8,028 nt of DNA from NCBI GenBank assembly GCA_964498785.1, contig CAZCJL010000201.1:1-8028 (forward strand), written 5' to 3'. The notes below the pieces were generated by a model. It did not search any database. It was not told where the DNA came from and saw nothing but the letters and a program-made list of their open reading frames with translations. This stretch comes from Mariaggregatimicrobium sp964498785 (GTDB lineage Bacteria; Zhuqueibacterota; Zhuqueibacteria; Thermofontimicrobiales; Thiofontviventaceae). Below are positions 1-4,894 of the stretch, one piece after another. A program made the translations under genes and the position numbers. Each line of letters opens with the position of its first letter. Positions within the stretch are counted from its first letter, which is position 1.

Positions 1-2
1 AA

Positions 3-101
3 TACGACATAGCGGCAAGCGCCCATATCTACCATAAAATATTGAGAAGATACCTACAATTGTATAATAATTTTCTTTTTAGAATTTTAGACATAAGTTA
101 A
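3..101 (+). CDS. possible C-terminal tail of a rightward gene cut by the window edge
   Basis: One plus-strand frame is open from the window edge to a TAA at 99-101, about 32 codons, starting YDIAASAHIYHKILRR and ending in DIS. The first codons (GCG GCA AGC GCC) are GC-richer than the DNA that follows, as expected if coding sequence ends here and AT-rich spacer begins. No family is recognisable from so short a tail. An open frame of this length can occur by chance, so this is only a candidate. If real, the gene converges on the efflux operon. Confidence 0.22.
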   Translation, partial: YDIAASAHIYHKILRRYLQLYNNFLFRILDIS

Positions 102-261
102 CCCATTAGTACAGTCAAAAAATTTTTTAACGGGAAAATCCGGTTTTAATAAAAGGTAAAAGAATTTATAAGTCACTGAATTTTTAAAACAATTAAACAT
201 CAAGCTATATAATATTGAATAAGGATATAAGTACATCGACCATGAATAAAACTTTTGCTCT
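102..261. other. AT-rich intergenic stretch with no recognised gene
   Basis: This spacer is very AT-rich and contains no supported coding frame. A TATAAT hexamer lies on the plus strand at 208-213, upstream of the tRNA-like fragment, but there is no recognisable -35 box at the right distance (185-190 reads taaaac), so I do not call a promoter. The tRNA 5' half expected before position 262 (acceptor strand, D arm) is not found here. Confidence 0.4.
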
Positions 262-310
262 ACGATCTTCTAATCCGTAAGTCGGAGCTTCGAATCCTTC
301 CGGGCGTACC
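262..310 (+). pseudogene. 3' part of a tRNA-Arg(UCU)-like gene, 5' half missing
   Basis: The sequence aligns position by position to tRNA nucleotides 27-75. The anticodon loop CTTCTAA (267-273) has anticodon TCT at 269-271. A five-base variable region (279-283) is followed by a T arm with loop TTCGAAT (289-295), then acceptor strand CGGGCGT (301-307) and discriminator A with CC (308-310). The next base is C, so CCA is not encoded intact. Defects are visible: the anticodon stem has two mismatches (A265 with C276, T266 with T274), the T stem has C288 opposite C296, and no acceptor 5' strand or D arm lies upstream. A functional tRNA is therefore unlikely. It may be a remnant left by an element that integrated at a tRNA 3' end, or plain decay. 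Confidence 0.72.
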
Positions 311-332
311 CGACATAAACAATAACTTAATC

Positions 333-357
333 CCGCTTGAAAAAGTGGTTTTTTTTT
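333..357 (+). terminator. rho-independent terminator after the tRNA remnant
   Basis: CCGCTT (333-338) pairs with AAGTGG (343-348), with one G-T wobble, around a GAAA loop (339-342), and is followed at once by nine T (349-357). This is a textbook plus-strand intrinsic terminator. It lies 22 bases after the tRNA-like fragment, where a tRNA transcription unit would end, or it could terminate the possible gene entering from the left. Its T run faces only the plus strand, so it does not serve the minus-strand operon. Confidence 0.75.
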
Positions 358-553
358 GTCTTTACAGAAAAAGTTAGCATAAGGATAATATTTATAGTGG
401 CAGGACGTTAAGATAATCAAAAATCAGGTTGCTAAAATATTTATAGATAATGGTAAAAAACTCAGGATACATTTTCCCCATTCAGAATGCTTTAAGCAAA
501 TTATTGTTTATGCCGATATACGCTATTGAGTTATTGAATATCCACAAATTTAA
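358..553. other. spacer downstream of the efflux operon, nothing recognised
   Basis: This is the 3' flank of the last permease gene. No supported coding frame is present. I looked for an intrinsic terminator on the minus strand. The only U-run candidate (complement of the A run at 455-460) is preceded by a four-base-pair stem at best, so where the operon ends is unresolved. Confidence 0.4.
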
Positions 554-1681
554 TTATTTAATTCTTTTCTGGAATCGCATCGCGCTCAAAGTAATAATTG
601 TCACACCAAAGATCAACATTATCAGCCCTTCTTTCCATAAATAAGTTATGCCACTGCCTTTCAAAAACAATTCCCGGACAACAGTAATAAAATAGCGCAC
701 CGGATTTGCGTAACTCAGGTACTGTAAAAACTTGGGCATATTTTCAATCGGAAACAAAAATCCGGACATGATGATGCCGAACACGAGAATGAACCACGCC
801 ATGAAAATTGCCTGTTGTTGCGTTTTCGCGACCGTTGAAATGAAAATGCCCAACCCCAATGTTGTAAACATGAAAATGATTGCAAATAATGTCAGTATTC
901 CAAGGTTGCCTAATATCGGAATATTGTACCATAATTTAGCGACAATGATTGCGACCGCTATTTCCAGCAACCCAAGTGCTGCAAAAGGCACGGTCTTCCC
1001 CACCATCAATTGATAAGGTTTAATGGGCGATACCATAAGCTGCTCCAGAGTTCCAATCTCTTTTTCACGGACAATTCCCATCGCCGTCAAAATCGTTGTG
1101 ATAATCGTGAGCAACATCACCACAATTCCCGGGACCATATAATTTTTTGCTAATAAATTCGGATTATACCATACCCGGATCAACGGCTCGATCAAATGAA
1201 TTCTCCTTGCCTGCTGAGGATTTCCGAGCAATTTATCCCGGAATTGTTCTTTGGAAAATGCCTGAATGATATTACTCACATAACCGAGCGCGACCAATGA
1301 CGTATTGGAGTCTTCCCCATCCACTAAAATTTGGATATCCGGATGAAGATTCCGTTGTAAATCACCGGAAAAATCGATGGGAATGATAATGGCGATTTTA
1401 GCCTTTCCTGTATCCAAATAATCGCGGATTTTCTGTGGGTCTTTTTCATAATAATTAATGAGAAAATAACCCGAATGCTTAATTTCGCTGATCAGTTCCC
1501 GGCTCATTGCTGATTCATCCAGATTGCAGAATACAACCGGTATTCGCTTAATATCTGTGGTAACTGCATAACCAAGCAATATAAGCTGAATAATAGGCAC
1601 GATAAAAATTATCCGTAGCATTGCCTTATCTCTCAGCACTTGCAAAAATTCTTTCCGAATTAAGTATAAAATTTTCTGCAT
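554..1681 (-). CDS. ABC-2 type transporter permease (second subunit, YbhR/YbhS-like)
   Basis: This 375-residue inner-membrane protein would form half of the substrate channel of the exporter. An N-terminal amphipathic stretch with RKEF and LRDK (9-19) leads into TM1 at about 22-41. A large extracytoplasmic domain follows (about 45-175, with DGEDSNTS at 121-128). A C-terminal block of five hydrophobic segments lies at about 181-202, 228-250, 259-282, 290-311 and 351-366. REKEIGTLEQLMVSP (205-219) and SGFLFPIENMP (306-316) are typical of the DrrB/YbhS/YhhJ branch of ABC-2 permeases. The length suits the family. The ATG lies four bases after the stop of the paralogous permease gene, with a weak GGA about ten bases upstream, suggesting coupled translation. 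Identity as an ABC-2 permease is secure; the exported substrate is unknown. Confidence 0.95.
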   Translation of the reverse strand: MQKILYLIRKEFLQVLRDKAMLRIIFIVPIIQLILLGYAVTTDIKRIPVVFCNLDESAMSRELISEIKHSGYFLINYYEKDPQKIRDYLDTGKAKIAIIIPIDFSGDLQRNLHPDIQILVDGEDSNTSLVALGYVSNIIQAFSKEQFRDKLLGNPQQARRIHLIEPLIRVWYNPNLLAKNYMVPGIVVMLLTIITTILTAMGIVREKEIGTLEQLMVSPIKPYQLMVGKTVPFAALGLLEIAVAIIVAKLWYNIPILGNLGILTLFAIIFMFTTLGLGIFISTVAKTQQQAIFMAWFILVFGIIMSGFLFPIENMPKFLQYLSYANPVRYFITVVRELFLKGSGITYLWKEGLIMLIFGVTIITLSAMRFQKRIK

Positions 1682-1685
1682 CGTT

Positions 1686-2792
1686 TTATTCCAATTTAGT
1701 TTTAAAACCTGACCTGCTCAAAATAAGAAGCAATGTTCCCAATCCGAATAAAAACAGAATTTGCTGCCAGAAATATGAGATACCAATTCCTTTCATAATG
1801 ATCCCGCGGATAATGACCAGAAAATATTTGGCTGGCACAATATGGGAAATGGCCCGCAACACCAAAGGCATACTGGAAATTGGGAATAAAAAACCGGATA
1901 ACAGCAGTGACGGCAGCAGGGTAATCACCAGTGCGGTCATCATTGCGATCAGTTGAGAGTTTGCAAGAGTTGAAATGAATACTCCCAGACTTAATGCTGA
2001 ATATAGATAAAAAACAGATAAAAAGGCGAGCAAAAAGATATTCCCGTGAATGGGCACATGAAACCAAAACCAGCCAATAAACACAATCAATGCCCCGTCG
2101 ATAAAACCCAGGATCACGTAGGGAATCACCTTTCCGAGGATAATTTCAATAGGATTCACCGGTGAAACCAAAATCTGCTCCATTGTACCAGTTTCTTTTT
2201 CCCGCGCAATTGTTATGGATGTTAACAGCGCACAAATCATCATTAAAATAATCGCCACCAACCCCGGGATCACAAAATTCACGCTTTCCATATCCGGGTT
2301 ATACCAGACCCTTGGTTCAATATTAAGCGGGAATTGAATATAATGAAGATTGATCTCCTGAGAATAGGAGGCAGTTATCATGTTTACATAATTCATAATG
2401 ATTGAGGCTGTATTTGAATTACTGCCATCGATAATTAACTGTACTTTTGTACTCAGTTGCGTTTTCAGGTTTTCAGAATAATCTGTGGGAATAATTAATG
2501 CCGCTTTCGCGTTTCGCTTTTTAAACAAGTCATGAATTTTACCTGTATTATCCATTCGTGATTGAATAATAAAATAGCCGGAATTTATAAACTTATTCAC
2601 AAATGCTCTGCTATCAGCGGTGCGGTTATGATCGATAACAACCAGTGGAATCTTGTTGATATCAAGTTTTACTGCATAACCGAGGATAAAAATCATTAAC
2701 AAAGGCATCACAATTGTGATGGTCAGAAATCGCGGATCACGAAATATATGAATAAATTCTTTTCGAATGATTGCGAATAGTCTTGAATTCAT
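1686..2792 (-). CDS. ABC-2 type transporter permease (first subunit, YbhS-like)
   Basis: This 368-residue inner-membrane protein is paralogous to the permease encoded just downstream, and the pair probably forms a heterodimeric channel. It begins with RKEFIHIFRDP (10-20) and TM1 (about 22-41). A periplasmic domain follows to about 170, with DGSNSNTA (122-129) where the partner has DGEDSNTS. Then come hydrophobic segments at about 173-195, 221-243, 252-274, 281-306 and 343-359. REKETGTMEQILVSPV (197-212) and SGFLFPISSMP (299-309) are the conserved ABC-2 motifs. An AGGTG ribosome-binding site (2797-2801) lies four bases from the ATG. The gene follows ATPase B after a 26-base gap, the usual ATPase-then-permease order. 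Substrate is not predictable; the E. coli relatives are linked to drug and cation export. Confidence 0.95.
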   Translation of the reverse strand: MNSRLFAIIRKEFIHIFRDPRFLTITIVMPLLMIFILGYAVKLDINKIPLVVIDHNRTADSRAFVNKFINSGYFIIQSRMDNTGKIHDLFKKRNAKAALIIPTDYSENLKTQLSTKVQLIIDGSNSNTASIIMNYVNMITASYSQEINLHYIQFPLNIEPRVWYNPDMESVNFVIPGLVAIILMMICALLTSITIAREKETGTMEQILVSPVNPIEIILGKVIPYVILGFIDGALIVFIGWFWFHVPIHGNIFLLAFLSVFYLYSALSLGVFISTLANSQLIAMMTALVITLLPSLLLSGFLFPISSMPLVLRAISHIVPAKYFLVIIRGIIMKGIGISYFWQQILFLFGLGTLLLILSRSGFKTKLE

Positions 2793-2818
2793 AAAGCACC
2801 TGTCTTTATTTACTGAAT

Positions 2819-3559
2819 TTACCGATCGACCAATGAAATAAAAACGTCTTCAATGGAATTTTTCTGATAGGTTTGTTTTAATTTTTCAGGATAATCAATC
2901 ACAATAATTTGCCCCTGATACATAATCGAAAGTCGATTGCAATATTCTGCTTCATCCATATAATGGGTGGTGACAAATACCGTTGTTCCCTGATGCGCTA
3001 AATCATTGATTAAATTCCAGAATTCGCGGCGAGAAATAGGGTCCACACCGGATGTTGGTTCATCCAAAAATAAAATGGGCGGTTGATGAAGAATAGCGCA
3101 TCCTAATGCTAATTTCTGTTTCCAGCCCAGAGGAAGATCGGCGGTTAATTTTTTCCGCAAATCCTGTAATTGCAATTTTTCCAGGACCCATTCTTTTCGC
3201 TCCTCTATCCTTTTCCGTTGCAAACCATAAATTCCACCATAAAAATTGATATTATCCTCTATTGTTAAATCGTGATAGAGCGAAAATTTTTGGGACATAT
3301 ATCCGATATTTTCTTTAATTTGTTCAGACTGTGTGTTCACATCAAATCCATGCACAGTTGCCTCTCCCGAAGATGGGATCAATAATCCGCACAACATCCG
3401 GATGGTTGTGGTTTTACCTGCGCCATTAGCGCCCAGAAAGCCAAAAATCTCTCCCTTATAGACCTGAAATGAAACACTATCCACAGCCTTAAAATCATCA
3501 AAGTATCGCGTTAATAATTTTGCTTCAACTGATATATTTGTCATTATCGCACCATTCAT
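2819..3559 (-). CDS. ABC transporter ATP-binding protein B (like the C-terminal half of YbhF)
   Basis: This 246-residue cytoplasmic ATPase would power the two ABC-2 permeases. Visible motifs are Walker A GANGAGKT (43-50), Q-loop GYMSQ (87-91), Walker B ILFLDEPT (162-169) with catalytic Glu, D-loop SGVDP (170-174) and switch His199 in VTTHYMDEAEYC. The signature is degenerate: LPLGWKQK (142-149) replaces LSGGQ, as in the second half of fused YbhF-type proteins. The C-terminal IEDVFISL is typical of DrrA-type ATPases. The start overlaps the stop of the ATPase A gene (ATGA at 3556-3559), implying translational coupling. A second in-frame ATG at 3544 is possible, but neither start has a strong ribosome-binding site. 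It most likely works as a heterodimer with ATPase A. Confidence 0.95.
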   Translation of the reverse strand: MNGAIMTNISVEAKLLTRYFDDFKAVDSVSFQVYKGEIFGFLGANGAGKTTTIRMLCGLLIPSSGEATVHGFDVNTQSEQIKENIGYMSQKFSLYHDLTIEDNINFYGGIYGLQRKRIEERKEWVLEKLQLQDLRKKLTADLPLGWKQKLALGCAILHQPPILFLDEPTSGVDPISRREFWNLINDLAHQGTTVFVTTHYMDEAEYCNRLSIMYQGQIIVIDYPEKLKQTYQKNSIEDVFISLVDR

Positions 3560-4464
3560 TTTTTCATCAAATCAATAAAAACATCTTCCAAACCGGGCTT
3601 GATTTTTTTTAAGGAACGAATGGAAATTTCACTATTCCGGAGCTTGCTGCTCATCTTCTGCGCATCCTCCACAGTAATATGAATTTTATCACCAAACATA
3701 TCCATGGATAAAATTTCAGCAAAATCTTCAAGTTCGCCCATTGTCAGGTGTAAATCATCACTCTGAATTTCGATAAGTTCATGAGAAAAATAATTCATAA
3801 GATTGTCCGGTTCATCAATCACTAAAATTTCACCCTGATGCATCAATGCAACCTGATGGCATTTTTGCGCCTCATCCATATAAGGTGTTGATACTAACAT
3901 CGTCACACCCTCATCAATCAACTCATGCAAAATATCCCAAAATTCCCGCCGGGATACCGGATCAACACCGGTCGTGGGTTCATCTAAAATTAAAACCTGC
4001 GGTGTATGAATTAAGGTGCAGGACAGGGCAAGTTTCTGTTTCATTCCTCCGGACAGGTCGTTGGCTCTTCTATTTTGAAATGGCCCCAATTTACTGAATT
4101 GAAGCAACCGGTCGGTTCGTTTTTTTCGTTCCGAAGTTGGCACCTGAAACAGGTCAGCAAAAAACCTTAAATTTTCTGCCACAGTTAAATCCGGATACAG
4201 GGAAAACCGTTGCGGCATATATCCGATAATTTTTCGTATTTGCTTAATCTGTTTTTCAACATTAAAATCGAGTATGGAACAACGTCCTTCATCTGCTGAA
4301 AGTAATCCACACATAATTCGCATCGAGCTTGTCTTTCCGGCGCCATCCGGGCCGATCAATCCGAAGAGTTCTCCCTTCTTTACCTCTAAAGACAGATTTT
4401 TAACTGCCTCGACAGTATCATATTTTTTTTTGAGATTTTTTATATTAACAGCAATATCAGACAT
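3556..4464 (-). CDS. ABC transporter ATP-binding protein A (like the N-terminal half of YbhF)
   Basis: A cytoplasmic DrrA/YbhF-type ATPase of 302 residues. Motifs, numbered from the preferred start: Walker A GPDGAGKT (38-45), Q-loop GYMPQ (81-85), an intact LSGGMKQK signature (137-144), Walker B VLILDEPT (157-164) with catalytic Glu, and D-loop TGVDP (165-169). The switch histidine is missing: VSTPYMDEA (191-199) has Pro where ATPase B has His. A C-terminal extension of about 80 residues ends in LEDVFIDLMKK. I chose ATG 4464 because an AGG (4474-4476) lies nine bases upstream. The alternative ATG at 4473, adding three residues, touches that AGG and has no room for a ribosome-binding site. It is the first gene after the repeat-filled gap, and its stop overlaps the ATPase B start. 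Confidence 0.94.
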   Translation of the reverse strand: MSDIAVNIKNLKKKYDTVEAVKNLSLEVKKGELFGLIGPDGAGKTSSMRIMCGLLSADEGRCSILDFNVEKQIKQIRKIIGYMPQRFSLYPDLTVAENLRFFADLFQVPTSERKKRTDRLLQFSKLGPFQNRRANDLSGGMKQKLALSCTLIHTPQVLILDEPTTGVDPVSRREFWDILHELIDEGVTMLVSTPYMDEAQKCHQVALMHQGEILVIDEPDNLMNYFSHELIEIQSDDLHLTMGELEDFAEILSMDMFGDKIHITVEDAQKMSSKLRNSEISIRSLKKIKPGLEDVFIDLMKK

Positions 4465-4594
4465 GCCGTACATCCTAATATTTTAAAAATATAATCGCTT
4501 TTAATTGATCCTAAAATTCTAAATTAAATTTACAATCTGTAGCTGATCACAGGGTAATAATAATGAATTTTTTAATATCTAAAGAATTGGAGTA

Positions 4595-4612
4595 CGACGC
4601 CTTTATGCGTCG
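4595..4612. repeat. short GC-rich hairpin beside the MITE
   Basis: CGACGC (4595-4600) and GCGTCG (4607-4612) form a perfect 6-bp stem around a six-base loop. It ends one base before the MITE-like element and is GC-rich in a very AT-rich setting. No T run follows on either strand, so it is not a standard terminator. It may be a separate dispersed repeat next to which the MITE inserted. Confidence 0.5.
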
Positions 4613-4652
4613 CAGGGGCTGTATCAAAAGTTTGATTTTTTTGTAAAATGTC

Positions 4653-4673
4653 ATTCCGGGCTTGTCCCGGAAT
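4653..4673. repeat. MITE internal hairpin 1
   Basis: A perfect 8-bp stem, ATTCCGGG with CCCGGAAT, surrounds a CTTGT loop. It is the left-arm counterpart of hairpin 2. The stem bases nearest the loop differ between arms (GGG/CCC here) but stay paired, so the structure appears to have been conserved. Confidence 0.75.
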
Positions 4674-4698
4674 CTCCTAATTATTAAAAATTTAGGGG

Positions 4699-4718
4699 AT
4701 TCCTGCATTCGCAGGAAT
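4699..4718. repeat. MITE internal hairpin 2
   Basis: A perfect 8-bp stem, ATTCCTGC with GCAGGAAT, surrounds an ATTC loop. It is the inverted counterpart of hairpin 1, with TGC/GCA replacing GGG/CCC at the loop-proximal end of the stem. Confidence 0.75.
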
Positions 4719-4863
4719 GACATCAAAAAATGACTTTTGATACAGCCCCTCCATATTTACAATAACGTATAACACAATAATTTCTACCCCGTGATCGGTT
4801 ACTACAATCGAATTATAACTCACAATTTTATTAGTGGTTGGAATACTATGCACCGGAGCGCCC

Positions 4864-4887
4864 ATTCAATTTATGCAAAAATTGAAT
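4864..4887. repeat. 9-bp hairpin just downstream of the adaptor gene
   Basis: ATTCAATTT (4864-4872) and AAATTGAAT (4879-4887) pair perfectly around a six-base loop, eight bases past the adaptor stop codon. On the minus strand the hairpin is followed by GGGCGC, not a T run, so it is a poor intrinsic terminator. It could protect the 3' end of an upstream tetR-outer membrane factor-adaptor mRNA, but it is AT-rich and may be incidental. Confidence 0.35.
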
Positions 4888-4894
4888 TTTCATG

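Larger units (their letters stand above)
4614..4750. mobile_element. MITE-like 137-bp palindromic element
   Basis: The element has perfect 18-bp terminal inverted repeats, aggggctgtatcaaaagt (4614-4631) and its reverse complement (4733-4750). Each arm carries a hairpin of the same design: ATTCCGGG (4653-4660) with CCCGGAAT (4666-4673), and ATTCCTGC (4699-4706) with GCAGGAAT (4711-4718). The two arms also share TGTCATTCC and GGAATC-CCTAA, with one substitution in the last block. There is no open reading frame, so movement would need a transposase in trans. The GGGGCTGT ends look like those of DDE-transposase insertion sequences. I find no clear target-site duplication. ATTCC-N-GGAAT hairpins recall dispersed repeats such as Neisseria dRS3, but that is resemblance only. 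Confidence 0.78.
4539..4802. repeat. outer imperfect inverted repeat flanking the hairpin and MITE
   Basis: gtagctgatcacagggta (4539-4556) and taccccgtgatcggttac (4785-4802) are inverted copies, 15 of 18 positions identical. All three differences are transitions, and two give G-T wobbles if the plus strand is folded. Without the MITE, the arms would be about 91 bases apart. This could be the remnant of an older element or a regulatory hairpin whose loop took up the MITE. It could also be coincidence, though 18 bases with a shared GATCAC core makes that less likely. Confidence 0.5.
4465..4894. other. 430-bp intra-operon gap filled with inverted repeats
   Basis: No coding frame is supported here. 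The gap separates the adaptor gene from the ATPase genes, where related operons are normally tightly packed. It holds, left to right: an AT-rich leader before ATPase A, an outer imperfect inverted repeat, a short GC-rich hairpin, a 137-bp MITE-like palindrome, a second AT-rich spacer, and a 9-bp hairpin just after the adaptor stop. A consensus TATAAT lies on the minus strand at 4812-4817, but I see no matching -35 element, so a separate promoter for the ABC genes is possible and unproven. Confidence 0.7.

Noticed and set aside
120..155. Minus-strand hairpin near acgggaaaatccggt as operon terminator
   Set aside because: The stem has a G-G mismatch, lies about 400 bases past the last stop codon, and the adjoining T run is itself palindromic with the A run. 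The support is too weak.
20..310. Split or intron-containing tRNA, with GCGCCC at 20-25 as the 5' acceptor strand
   Set aside because: Only six bases match; the seventh would mispair with C301, and no D arm follows. The sequence also fits the open frame at the left edge. A fragment is the simpler reading.
205..420. 71-codon minus-strand frame containing RPEGFEAPTYGLEDRRAKV
   Set aside because: This is the antisense translation of the tRNA-Arg-like fragment. RPEGFEPPTYGLEDR-type peptides are a known artefact of translating tRNA genes on the wrong strand. The rest is AT-rich with no domain.
450..644. Short plus-strand frame overlapping the end of the last permease gene
   Set aside because: Its second half is antisense to permease codons. 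It has no good ribosome-binding site or recognisable domain.
1621..1956. 111-codon plus-strand frame over the permease junction
   Set aside because: It is antisense to two well-supported permease genes with conserved motifs and has no protein family features. Other overlapping frames at 732-1013, 744-932, 1702-2067, 3846-4097, 4274-4486, 4958-5767, 6164-6361 and 6440-6718 were dismissed for the same reason.
4604..4760. Target-site duplication around the MITE
   Set aside because: The bases outside the terminal repeats (gtcgc on the left, ccata on the right) do not match at 2-8 bases in any register tried, so no duplication is claimed.
4864..4890. Hairpin after the adaptor gene as a rho-independent terminator
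   Set aside because: On the minus strand the stem is AT-rich and followed by GGGCGC, with no T run, so it is listed only as an inverted repeat.
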